From assembly GCA_037039925.1 (NCBI GenBank), contig JAXRKP010000284.1, forward strand, positions 10,001-74,000: a DNA stretch of 64,000 bases, written 5' to 3'. This DNA comes from Doris montereyensis (Eukaryota; Mollusca; Gastropoda; Nudibranchia; Dorididae). The translations under genes and the position numbers were made by a program. Numbering within the stretch: the first letter of the stretch is position 1; the number at the start of each line of letters is the position of its first letter. Below the pieces are notes generated by a model, which saw only the letters and a list, made by a program, of their open reading frames with translations, searched no databases and had not been told where the DNA came from. This document shows positions 38,236 to 51,300 of this stretch, in pieces.

Positions 38236-38405
38236 CCCGCCAAAACGCCCACAAATCGTAGGCAGTTGGCGAGACCTTTTAGGCAGTTGGTGGGACCTTT
38301 TAGGCAGTTGGCGGGTTAGGCAGTTGGCGGGACCTTTCTACCAGGCAATACCCGCCAAAACGCCACAAATCGTAGGCGGGACCTTTAGGCAGGTTCTGGC
38401 GGGAC
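38220..38405 (+). repeat. ~23-bp repeat expanded from SINE A head
   Basis: Repeats of TTTTAGGCAGTTGGCGGGAC, and two copies of AATACCCGCCAAAACGCC. The starting sequence AGCAATACCCGCCAAAACGC is the inverse of the extreme head of a SINE A. Confidence 0.75.
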
Positions 38406-39119
38406 TTCTTTCTACTTTTTTTTTTTTTGTTTCCTCTTAATTCACTGCATATGGTGTACGGGGTAAACATTGATTTAAATCTAAACAAACAAACAAGCCT
38501 ACGACTATGTTAGAAAACCGTTCTTATGTATACAGATCACAGTAATAGTAATTATAATATACTAATAGTACTTTTTAAAAAAAAGTTTTATGGTTGAGAA
38601 AATACACGTATTATATTATATCCCTGAAGTTTGTTAAGTTATCAACATTTGGACCAAACACAGGAGCACTGTAAAACTATCATAACAGTAATAATAATAT
38701 CAACGAACATGAGATGACATCAGGAATTCAAAAGAAAGAGAATGCAAAAAAAGTAGCACAAAACAAAATGACATCTTCACAAACGGTTCAAACCAGGACC
38801 CATGATAGATAGTGACTGGGAACCCAAAACTTTCCGGTTCAAAAAATTGTGTTCGAAATCATACATTACATCCAAAATATTTCTTTGAGACACCGAAACA
38901 ATATTGCGGTGCTTACAAATTTTCAAAAAATTAAAAAAAAAACCCCACTGAAAGTTAACACGTGGAAGCAAGAAAGAAAATTGGTGTCTTAAAAGCCTAG
39001 AGAATGTCAGGCTGCAACACCGATGAACTGAAATTCTAGAAGTTTCTTGGAGGAAAAATAAAAAAGTATGAGATTTTAGGAGATAATTTTGTTTTTAATT
39101 TTTTTTTCATGTAGATTTT

Positions 39120-39425
39120 GCAGTACAAATTAAGAGAAAGAAATCGGGATGGCTTGGACACACCTTTACAAAGCCACCAGAACGGCCTTAAAAGTGGAAT
39201 CCACAAGGGAAGAGAGGTCGAGGAGACCAAACCAACACGGAGGAGGTCAACCCTACAGGAAGCTCGGCAGCTGGAGCCTTTCCTGGAACCAGACACAGAG
39301 ATGGTGGCACACAGGACACAAAGTGGAGTGGAGAGACTGAGACCTCATTGGCGACCTATGCCCCACTCGAGAGGTACGAGGGGTTTTAAGTCAAGTAAGT
39401 CAAGTAAGTCAAGTAAGTCAAGATT
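39120..39425 (+). mobile_element. 3' end of the second LINE family with pentamer tail
   Basis: It shares GCTTGGACACACCTTTACAA, GTGGAATCCACAAGG and GGAGGAGGTCAACCCTACAG with 37690-37900. It continues through AGATGGTGGCACACAGGACA to a tail of AAGTCAAGT repeats at 39389-39421. No intact reading frame. Confidence 0.7.
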
Positions 39426-39429
39426 CTGT

Positions 39430-40879
39430 ATGAGCCCTGACTTGAGAGACGACCGATCGAAACGTTCCAGCATCTTCCTTCTGTTCCTCCCATCTGTTTC
39501 TTATTCAGACTTCTCCAATTTCCTTTAAATTGGCTATCATTTGACCTCGTAAACAGGAAACTTTAGATTAATATCATAACGTGAGCAATGCAGTCCCAGA
39601 CATGAGAGAGGGTGAGACGCAAAAAAACCACTATGTCCAAAAGATATCTTGAGAAAACCAATTCCGTCTTCCCTTAGTTCTAAATAAATCCTGGATCAAT
39701 TTGATATTTAGAGCCAAATTATAATATGAAATAGTCAGTTTTGAACTAAAAATGATATCATCGTCAGAAGACTCTTCATTCAACGTCCGAGATGGTGGAA
39801 AAAAAACCTCACCATATGTAAAAACAATATGGCGGATAACGGGTTCTATATCTCACCCCCTCATATATATGTGTATAGGCATCACAGTCACTAGGGACGC
39901 TCGCCTAGACTGCGTATGCTAGTATGGTGATCTTAATCACATCTCTGGATATACATAATAAAATATCTATAAATATGTAAGTGCCATAACAATAGGTAAA
40001 TTGAAAGAAAAGTTCGCATGTGAGGTAAATGTGTAAACTCTCAAGACAGCTCCTGATTGAGTTTTGTATAAACACAGTCCCTTTGATTTACTTTGAGTCA
40101 TCATGATATCAGTGGATAGCCTGGCCTGTACTTACAGATAAACAAACAGGGAAATCAAACACATAATATTCACACTATTGAGTTTGCTTTACTACAAACT
40201 ATAACACCAGCCATGAAAACCCAAGAAGAGCCGGCTGACTACCACGATCCAATAGACCGGAGTTCGATTCTCAGTCTGGGCAGACTCTTCAAGGCCTTCC
40301 TCCTGTCGAATCCAGCGGCGAAATGGGTTTGCCCAGTCTATTCAACGACAGCATGGAAAGCCATGGAAAACTACAGCGTGTAATGCCCTTTGGTTTTGAC
40401 AATCTGGCCTCCTCACTCAGTTATCCTACACTACAACACACTGAACTCTTAAGATCTGCTCATGAAAAATCTGCTTAAAAAAAAAGGGGAAGATTTTTCA
40501 TCTCTGTGAAAAAACCCCCACCCCAACCCAAACATCAATCAAAAACCTAATAAGATACGAAATCCTTGTTCACATTTAAATTAACTACAGTGAGTAAATG
40601 CTGTTGTAAAACCCCCCCCACCCCCCCCGAACCCATGCACCATACAACTGGAATATTTTCATTTGAATACAATATAAAAACAAGCAAAGCATGGCATTTA
40701 CACATTTACAAAACGTTTAACAAAAATAAAAACACACGGGTGCCGCACATTCAAATCAACCAATCAGCTGGTGTGGATGGGGGACGGGCTGCTGTTGAAA
40801 ATCTTGAAAAAAAACCCATTCACGATTACAGAGTTCATCCATTCTCAAAATCTCCCACAACACTTCACTTGAGATCGCA
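39430..40879. other. Intergenic and probable SDHC 3' UTR
   Basis: No coding exon is recognised. A tRNA-like/SINE-like segment with B-box-like GAGTTCGATTCTC lies at about 40215-40400 on +. The SDHC 3' UTR should extend leftward from 40880, but I find no convincing polyadenylation signal. Confidence 0.35.
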
Positions 40880-41003
40880 TCACATTGCCGAGGGTTTGAT
40901 GCCATAGACGAGCGCCGTGGACACGAGGGCTGTCAGAGCCAGGATGGCCCAGTTGGAACGGATGATGGCCATCTTGTTGTAGCCGTAGCCGGCGTCCCCA
41001 CAC
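40880..41003 (-). CDS. SDHC: SDHC last coding exon
   Basis: The acceptor CTCGGCAG precedes [15 protein letters not shown] sequence (one extra G in a G-run), then [20 protein letters not shown] and VYGIKPSAM, with stop TGA at 40882-40880. The hydrophobic helix and C-terminal position agree with the family. Confidence 0.83.
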
Positions 41004-44000
41004 CTGCCGAGAGAAGAACTAGGTTGCAGTGTTTCGTTTGTTTAACTGGAATTTACCCTGCGTCCACCATTTGTGGTGTGGCGTCAGTGGCGGTCGGTTA
41101 GGCTGCCGGAACGGGGATCATGAAGTCCCGAGTTCGAATCCTAGCAAAGCCAGGTCCGACGTTGTTGTGTTCCTTGGGGGAAAGACGCATAACATGCATT
41201 TTCCCCACTCTACCACGTGCAAAATTTTTCACCAGTTGGCGGTGAGGCCCGAACCCACTACCTTTCAGTTGAGAGCAGACACCCCGACTTTTTGCAAAAC
41301 AAAGTTACCAGCAATATATGAATAGAGATGAAGAGGAATATAAAACAGTAATAAAAAGGTTAGAATAGAAAGAAAACAGAACTGAACAGAGAAATTTTCA
41401 GGTAACCCACCCTTCATCAACTACAAAGAAAGACATAGAAACAAAATTATTGTCGTTTTTTTATCTCCGAAACACCATGAACGTGTTTGATGCTTGATTT
41501 GGTGGTTTGCTTTCTGTTTTTGTCTTCTCTTGTTTTTTTTTTTTTAATTTAAGGGAAAGTTACTTTCATTTTTTCTGGGTTCATCACATAAGTGAAATTA
41601 AAGAATTATTTCTGAGAAAAGCACATAGTGTCTGATCTAAGTCGTTATCTCACTGTTAGACATCCTCTATGGTCATGACACATTCAGATTGAAACAATTG
41701 TTCATCTGACAGACCATGAATACGAGTGACACATTTTCTCTCTCTCCACTTTTCTTTGTTTCAAGACATTTGGATATATGTATCGCATATTGTGATGGAA
41801 TCCTTCAGATAACAAATCTACATATTCAAAAATTACTAAAAACAAAATTTACATTTTTAAAAATGGATTTGATTTGATTAGATGTACCCAAATCAACGAC
41901 TACGGTGATCTCAGGGGTTTTGTAGGATTTGTAAACATCCAAGAGATCTTTAATGCGCACACAGATTTGTGATCTGCACATGGGACCTCCTTTTATCGCC
42001 CGTCTCAGGCAGTGTTGATCCACATACCAGGACCGGACCAGGGAAAAATGTTCAGCCGTTGACGAAGCTCAAACCCACTACCTTCTGACTGAGGGGCTGA
42101 AACCTTGCCTCTGGACTACAGAGTCCCCCTTTAGACTGGACCAGGCCAAGAGGATTATAAACTTACAAAATGCCGGAGGCTGATCAAAAAGTGGAAGACG
42201 CAGCGGGAGAGTCAGGGCGTACTTCATGCCGGCAACGATGACTGGACTCATCTTCAGGGATTTCAACTTCTCCAGATTGGATTTAAAGTCGCCAGGAAGA
42301 CACAGAATGATGACTGAGCCACCGACGACAACTGGCCAGATTAAAATGAGAAAATAAAAAAAACAAGCATGATGATGAGATTAACAGTAGTGATAATTGT
42401 GACTAGGGAAACATTGACATAAGTTGTATAAATCAAAAACAAACAAATCTCTCAGTATCAGTTCAAAAAAAAAAAAGAAGCAACCCTATTTGTTTGGTTT
42501 ATTGACATTTACCCCATTCACCATGCGATGTTAAAAAACAAACCCCAAAACCAAAGATAAAGCACAATATGAAAGAAACACAGAGAGATCGCAGTTTCGA
42601 TCATCATGGCGGCCAAGATTTTCTGTCTGTTCCTTGTATTTGTCTGGAAGTCTTTGTTCATATGGGGTTTTCATATTATTTAGTGTTCATTTCCTTTACT
42701 TAAGCTTTAGAAATGCGGTTTAGTTTGAGCACAGAGCAATTCCCAGTTCTCACCTGCTTGTAGACCGACGGCAGCGATTCTGTTTGAGATGGATATGACC
42801 ATGGTTTGATGGTACCTGTGGTGAGGGGGAGACAAGCAGGCAGACAGATAGACACGCATGTGGGCGATTTAGAATTGCATTCCAATAAAGATAAACTTGC
42901 TTTTATATAACAATCAAATACTGCTTGCAAAGACATAGAGCAGGAGTTTGTCCTGGTATCTATAACATGAAGTGGGACATGTGACGATTCTATTCAATTA
43001 AAAAAAAACTCTATTGTCCTCATGAAGGCACATCGTCTTCGTTCGATGTCAGTCTGACACAGGTTTGCACTCCCAATCTAGCACTTGTACCCATTTGCAC
43101 CCGGGTCAAGTGAGGAAAATGTGTGTTACGTGTCTTTCCTTAAAAAAAAAACACTAGCTTGGCTAGGATTCGAACCAGAGACCTCATGATCCAAAGTCTG
43201 GTAGCCTAACTACCTGTAATAAGACACATTTTCCCTGCTCCTTTCTTCGTTCCTTATTCATAAACAATAAAACTAAATGGATAAAGCAAATACACTCCCA
43301 ATTAGAAGAAAAGGTTGTTGGTTTTTTCCCAGCCTCTCTGTCAAGTTTTAAGAAAGTTTGTCTCATCACTGGTCTCTTTATATTGTTATAACTTATATAT
43401 ATATATAATACTTAGTTTGAATCTTATCGTCATAAATTGTAAAATCAAACAACATTTATAAACAAATAAATAAATAAATAAACTGGATTTGCAGATGAAA
43501 ATCTCATTTGACAATTGAAACTTTAACCAGAGTCAAAAAGGAAACGGAAAACTGCCTACAGAATGGAAACGGCTGAGAGGTGCCACGAGATATAGTGTAA
43601 ATTCTTACGACTGTCGTCTAAGTTCACGTTAGTTACAAGATTTTAAAAAGGATCTGAAATGATAGGAAACTAAAAGAGACAAAATCAGAAACACAACAAT
43701 AAGAATAAGAGATCAGATGGCATAAAAACTAAGATAGGAATAAATTAACTCAGATGGCTTGGACATGTAAATCGAATGAACGATAAGAGAATAGCTAAGA
43801 AATTTAACCTTCAGAGAAGGAAATAGACAATGCCAGGACAAGGTTGCCCCCGAAGAAAGATCATTACGGAGATCTAAAACCATACACGCATTTTTGAGAT
43901 CAGGTGGCCTGAAAAGATAAGAAATGAAGATCTTTGGTGGCGAGCAGGACAGGAACCAGTGGCCATACAGATCCTGCATAGAGAAAGTGGGGTTGGATTG

Positions 44001-47000
44001 GACACACCTCGGGAAACCAGCACTACACGCCAGTCCATGACTCAGAACCTCGCAGCACCTGGAGGCGAGACATTGAAGAGCAGATAAGGATGTAGGGAAC
44101 CAACTGGACGGGAATTCAACAGGCAGCCCAGAACAGAGTGCGATGTCATCGATGGCCTATAGATGCTCTTCCCAGAGCTACGGGCCTAAGCAAGTAAGTA
44201 AACCCATACACCGGAAGATAGAACGGGAACTGATAAAGAAAGAAAGAAACAGAAGCTAAAGGAAATGCTGACAGGAGGGAATCAATCTGTGTGAAAATAG
44301 CAATGGGGGAGGTAACTCACTTGTAAATGGTAAGGTGAGGTGACACAGGTCTGTTGAGGGCTTTGTTCTTGGACCAATAGTTACTCATCTCCTCGTAGGC
44401 CGTTTGTCTGACAGATGACATGTTGGACCTGCAGATCAAAGTATGGAGGAAAGGTTTGGAGGAATTTACATACATATCTATATACACCGGTATAATATGT
44501 GACATTGGGGTTTGTACTTTCTGTGTTATAATATGTTACAGACCTTTTCACAATTTTACTTTTTATTTCCATGTATACACTTTGAATTTGAACATTAGAA
44601 ATGCAATCGTTGAAAAAGAAATTTCTTTGTTATTTTATTCTCTTCTCCCCCTTCCCACTGAGCATAATATTTAGTAATATAAAAAGCTAGAACACACACA
44701 CACACACAAACAGAGTGAAGTAAAGTTTCTTTAAGGCCATTATGACCCATGGAATGGGAGATAAGAAAGTTCCTTCAAGGCCATAAATGACCCATGGAAT
44801 GGGAGATAAGAAAGTTCCTTCAAGGCCATAAATGACCCATGGAATGGGAGATAAGAAAGTTCCTTCAAGGCCATAAATGACCCATGGAATGGGAGATAAG
44901 AAAGTTCCTTCAAGGCCATTATGACCCATGGAATGGGAGATAAGAAAGTTCCGTCAAGGCCATAAATGACCCATGGAATGGGAGATAAGAAAGTTCCTTC
45001 AAGGCCATAAATGACCCATGGAATGGGAGATAAGAAAGTTCCTTCAAGGCCATAAATGACCCATGGAATGGGAGATAAGAAAGTTCCTTCAAGGCCATAA
45101 ATGACCCATGGAATGGGAGATAAGAAAGTTCCTTCAAGGCCATAAATGACCCATGGAATGGGAGATAAGAAAGTTCCTTCAAGGCCATAAATGACTCATG
45201 GAATGGGAGATAAGAAAGTTCCTTCAAGGCCTATAAATGACCCATGGAATGGGAGATAAGAAAGTTCCTTCAAGGCCATAAATGACCCATGGAATGGGAG
45301 ATAAGAAAGAAAGTTCCTTCAAGGCCATAAATGACCCATGGAATGGGAGATAAGAAAGTTCCTTCAAGGCCATAAATGACCCATGGAATGGGAGATAAGA
45401 AAGTTCCTTCAAGGCCATAAATGACCCATGGAATGGGAGATAAGAAAGTTCCTTCAAGGCCATAAATGACCCATGGAATGGGAGATAAGAAAGTTCCTTC
45501 AAGGCCATAATGAACAATGGAATGGGAGATAAGAAAGTTCCTTCAAGGCCATAAATGACCCATGGAATGGGAGATAAGAAAGTTCCTTTCAAGGCCATTA
45601 TGAACAATGGAATGGGAGACTTATCCCAGTTTTTCTATAATGTCATATTCTTGACAAGAACGCCAGTCTGACGCAGATCTTTACTTCCAAGCTAGCGTTT
45701 GTACTCATTTTGCACCATGGGCGAGTGGGGAAAATGTGTGTTAAGTGTCTGTCTTTCCCAAGGGACACAGTGCCTTCATAAAGACAAACAATCCCCTATC
45801 TTCATCCACCGTCAAGCAACAACGATAACACAAATTTTATAAACTCGTAAGTGAAATGTCGTTTACTTTGTACTTTTTATTCTATATATCACAAAAACAT
45901 TCACATTCATGAAAGAAGCAACAACGATAACACAAATTTTATAAACTCGTAAGTGAAATGTCGTTTTACTTTGTACTTTTTATTCTATATATATCACAAA
46001 AACATTCACACATTCATGAAAGAAGGACCTAACAGAATTCAAACAAAAAGGTCGAAAAATAAAAACATATATACATATATAAGAAAATGTCCTTTACCTT
46101 CTGCCCAAAAGAGCAGATGTTTGCTTCAACAAGCATTGCTGTCCTAGAATTCTGAAAAAAAATCCAAGATTTATTAATCCCCTTGAAAAAAACCACAACA
46201 ATATGTTTCATATTGATAGTATTGAAAGCCTTGACCTACAACATCCTTGCATCATTCTGGGTTAAATTTCAATTTCACATGAACTAAGTGAAAAAGGACA
46301 AAATTTATAATCATTAGTAAAGCTCTCTATACAAATATGTTTGGTAAAGAAAAAGAAAGAAACAAAACAGTGGTCTCCAAAATTTATAACCATTAGTAAA
46401 GCTCTCTATACAAATATGTTTGGTAAAGAAAAACAAAGAAACAAAACAGTGGTCTCCAAAATTTATAACCATTAGTAAAGCTCTCTATACAAATATGTTT
46501 GGTAAAGAAAAAAGAAAGAAACAAAACAGTGGTCTCCAAAATTTATAACCATTAGTAAAGCTCTCTATACAAATATGTTTGGTAAAGAAAAAGAAAGAAA
46601 CAAAACAGTGGTCTCCAAAATTTATAACCATTAGTAAAGCTCTCTATACAAATATGTTTGGTAAAGAAAAAGAAAGAAACAAAACAGTGGTCTCCAAAAT
46701 TTATAATCATTAGTAAAGCTCTCTATACAAATATGTTTGGTAAAGAAAAAGAAAGAAACAAAACAGTGGTCTCCAAAATTTATAACCATTAGTAAAGCTC
46801 TCTATACAAATATGTTTGGTAAAAAAAAAGAAAGAAACAAAACAGTGGTCTCCAAAATTTTTGTTGTGTTGCCAAAAAAAAAGGTAAAGTTCTTTCAAGG
46901 CCATTACGTCCTATTTATAGAACTGGAGTGTGTCCAGGTTTGTATGGTGTGAGGCAGAACAGGTGATAATATCCAGCTCCCGGACAGGACAATATAGTCT

Positions 47001-48246
47001 GTCCAGGGATTTTTATTCCCAAGCTGGTGCGTTTGTACCCATTTGCATCTGGGTCGTGTGGGAGAAAATGTGAGTCACGTGTCCTTCCCAAGGAACAAAA
47101 CGTCGTATCTAACATTCCCATGCTTCGAACCCAGGACCACATGGTCCCAAAATCCAGAGCCTAAGCCACGGATACCACTTGTTGTTGCAAACCTGTCATT
47201 AACTTGTGGATGCAGACTCACTTGCCAGCCGCAGTGTTTGCCACATGGGGGAGGAGTTCCTTAGTCGGTTAGTGTCTGATATAATTTCGGAAGTGAGCGA
47301 CATTTAATGAGAAGCAACATAAACACACACCTGTCAAACCATCTTTAGATATCATGAAATTAAATTTACATAAAATAAAAAACTATTGTTGGACACAATA
47401 AATAATTCACTTGAAACTATTGAGTTGAATCAAGCTGCCATTGTCTTTGTTTGCCTGAGGGATCTACACTTAGCTCGGAGGAGGGGTGTGACGGCTGGGG
47501 TGGGGGCGACGAGAGGCAGCCTGGCATATCCAAGGGATATCTGTATTTGAGAGGCCTGCTTTCAGCTGCAGCAGCTTTCGGGCTATGAGACGGGTTTTGG
47601 TTATTTCAGTCACTCTGACACAATGAGAGACTTGAAACAACAGACTGATTATTTGAACATGCGCAATAAAAACGTCGCAGACAACTTTCGGTGAGATAAA
47701 AGCTATAATATATGGCAGGTTTCACAAAATGGTCCATCCTCTTTTGTCAAAATTTACATGTTATATTTCTTACAAGTGTTATGTACCATGTTAAAGCTTC
47801 GAACTTGAGGATTCTAGATATATGACTTTAAGAGATAGCAAAGGACTACGAGGCGTGCCGTAAATTAGCTTTTAAAAGTCATGTTTTTCAGTCAAGGGGC
47901 ACAACTGTGAAAATTCTATGTCCAATGCCAGTGACGCAATGTTACACGGCCCTGCACAGGTCCGTCGACTGAGATTTCCCTGGCATTTATTTAGTGACGC
48001 AATGCTTGGGTATCTGGTTTGGAGAGTTCCTGACTTTTCCCTAGTTCTCAATAAGATGTGAAGTCTGTGTTTGTCGACCCCTCAAGCATGGGAGTCCACG
48101 ACCGGTGCTTTAATGTTGATTAGATGACTCGCACGCTCCGGATCGTGTGGATGGATGAAAACCGATGCTTTTTGTCCTGTTTTTTTGCACTATCCTTATT
48201 ACATGTTACGGATAGGCCGATATTTGCTAATAGAGAAAGAGGGATG

Positions 48247-48344
<98 letters not shown>

Positions 48345-51300
48345 AAGAAAGAAAGGCACCAGCAACAAAACCCTAACCAAAAAAGAAAGCGTTTTTTGCC
48401 GACAGTGGTTCTTTTTTACCCATACGTGCCCCCCTCCCCACTCCCATCATCACTCCTTCCCCCTTCCAACTATCTACAGTCACTTAGAGCGCCCCACTGG
48501 ACTAGCACAAACTTGTGTCTTTATCGATCGATAATTGCTTCATGAATACGGGACGGGATGGGAGCTGTGGCTGACAAATCTTGAACTCTACTTGAACCTG
48601 TGCTATTAGTATTATTTTCTTTTCTCTCTCATTTAAATGCGTTTTTAGTAATATTGTATTGTTATGTTAAGAAAACTGTGCATAATGGAGACGTAGAGTC
48701 ACTATCGTTTTTATTGGACTTCTAAACCTCCTGTATTGCCAATTATCTCTTCTTTATTAGAACGTAATAAATCATGAAAGCCTATTGATTGCCGGACTTC
48801 TTTACATAAGTTTCACTCACGATAAGCCAAAGCAGGTTTTGCTAATGCAACTGAACCTAACCTGAACGGTCTCCAAATCTAACCTGATCAGTCTCTTTTC
48901 TGATGATCGCTCAATGTTTTTTGTGCGCACGTCAGTGGGCGCTCATAAGGAGACAGACAAAGACAAAATATTCCGCAAAGCCGACCGGACAATTTAAAAG
49001 CAAAAATTTCATGGTTTCTCAATAGGCTTACACAAGATGAACAATGAGAAAATAACTCGACGCGATATTACCGTTATTAGAGCCTAAATCGAAGATTTTT
49101 TGCGTGTGTGCGACCGTAAGGTCACACAGACCGCTAGTAGTGTAGTAGACTCATGATATTCTAACTCTCATTTAGAGTTACCTATGATTTTTTGGTGTGT
49201 TTTACAGGATAAATAGCCATAGGAATACGTTTTATTTCACTCCAGGTCATAAAACGGCGCTTCTACGTATTTTTCAACCGGTTTTGTCAGCTCTTACTGT
49301 GTGTTCATTTGTAGACCACAATTGTTACATAATAACGAAAATCTGAACCCGCCTCACGTGATCACTGCAAAAGATACATTTTTTTTAGACATGGCCAAAT
49401 TTTCTTTGAACAATTCTTTCACATGGAATTGAAGAAAAACAGAATAAAAGGTCGTTGACCTCACCTACCTTAAGATGAAATAGGACTTATTAAAAGGGGA
49501 AATGCAAGCGGTCTCAATTCCTAACATTCGCACTAAAAAATATTAACAAAACACACAAATTGAAAGCAAATTTCACAATATTAGGTTTTTTTAAACATGC
49601 GATGTCAAAGCTATACATGGACCAAATGTTAAGAAGATTCATCGATTAGACTTGAGAACGATTAATTGAAGAGTTCCAAGTTATCATTGGGTCCCATTTT
49701 TGTGAAACTTGCCATATCAAATTGGGACACAACCTTTGAATCGAAATTCGCTGACCTTTCTTTGCTTATAATATATTGACCATATCAATTTCTAAGCGTG
49801 AAACTCAGTAGAGTTATCAAATTTGCATTATACTCAACTGCATAGATCTAAAGTGGAGGAATGTCAATACAGCTATAATGTTAGTATGGCTGGTCACGTC
49901 AGTTTGATGTGTCTGTTAAGAATTCTGTTTATTTCAATAAAAATTATCTAAATTTAGATTTAGATCTATTTTTTTTTAAAAAAAGGTCCTCAGTGTAATA
50001 AAAATAAATGTTGTTTGTTCTATACAATTACAATAACAACCAAGAATCTGTTGTAATCATATTTTGACTTCTAGTAAGTGTTCGTACTGTACTGCTGTTA
50101 AATGTAGCTAAACTGATGTTACAGTGGTTGTATTGACGTTGATGACGTGGGGAAACTTGGGACATCGGGACTTTATTTTCAGTCCTTATATGCGAAATTC
50201 AACAGTTAACCCTTTGGTTGCCATATTCGCGAAAGGCGAATTTCCGGTACAGGTTTCAAATGCGACGTTCACCAAAAGGCGAATTTCTAATAAGGACCAT
50301 TTAAAGGCTTAATTCTTTATTTTCAGTGCCTGTAGTAATTCGGGGAGTAGCTCCCTTTTGCTTACGACGCTTTATTCGACTACAGTGATTTTTTTGGTGT
50401 GTTTTGAACTGTGATTTTTCTTGTTTTATTGGTTTGTTTGCATTAGCGATGGAATTTGATGAGGCTGAGACATATAGACATGCAATTGACTCTGGTGATG
50501 AGTTTATACCCGGTAGTGATGATTCTAGCTTGACTTCTGAAGCTGATAGGCCTGAACTAGATCTAGATTTAGACGATCATGATGTTAGTCCTAGGGCCTA
50601 CGGATCATGGTGACGGAGAAAGAGAGAGGGGGAAGTGGGCGGGACAGAGAGGGGAAAGTGGGCGTGACAGAGAGGGGAAAGTGGGCGTGACAGAGAGGGG
50701 GAAGTGGGCGTGACAGAGAGAGGTCTGACCAAAAGTGGGTTTGGAGGATGCCAAACGATCAATATATCAATCAAATATTTAGCTTGTCCATATTCCTAAC
50801 TAGCCTGGAAATTTCATTACCTTGTGATGTGTCATTTGAGAGCTAGATTTTTTTCTTGAAAAGCACCATTTTTCATAGGAGTTTTCAAATAGCCTTAGCA
50901 TTTGAGATGTCAATAGGGACAAATAGGATGGCAACCAAAGGGTTAAGCCATTCTAGATGAGACGCAGTATAAAAAATTGACAACAAACATATACAAATTA
51001 CAATCAATGAATTATTTATTATTATTAATCTCTAACATTAAACATCCATAGCCATAGGGTGAAATCCCCCCTCCCCTTTCTTCACTCCTCAATTTGAGCA
51101 TGAGTTAGAACTTGTAGCAATTCAAGGAAACATATTTGTAGAGACTGAGACACCACCCACTACAGCCAGTGTCAGTGGCCGGTGCACCAGACAGACGTGA
51201 CCGTGACCTCCAACCGAGCCGGGTGAAACAGACCCTCTCGTTGTCATCCTTCAAGCCTTTGACTCAGCAGTGCTCTATTTCATTTAAAAACTCACATGCA

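Larger units (their letters stand above)
50210..50942. mobile_element. Non-autonomous piggyBac-type element
   Basis: Perfect 15-bp terminal inverted repeats, CCCTTTGGTTGCCAT and its inverse ATGGCAACCAAAGGG, are flanked directly by TTAA on both sides (50206-50209 and 50943-50946). TTAA duplication and CCCTTTG-type ends are hallmarks of the piggyBac superfamily (Looper/Uribo-like ends). At 733 bp it has no catalytic domain. Inside are sub-terminal AGGCGAATTTC repeats (near 50235 and 50277), a short acidic reading frame (50449-50613) and a ~23-bp repeat. It sits in SDHC intron 1. Confidence 0.93.

Noticed and set aside
44687..45607. Minus-strand 15-residue repeat protein ([15 protein letters not shown])
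   Set aside because: The 45-bp SINE-derived minisatellite keeps its frame open because 45 is divisible by three; no promoter, domain or conserved non-repeat part.
48124..48534. Arg/Glu-rich frame on +
   Set aside because: Translation of the GA microsatellite.
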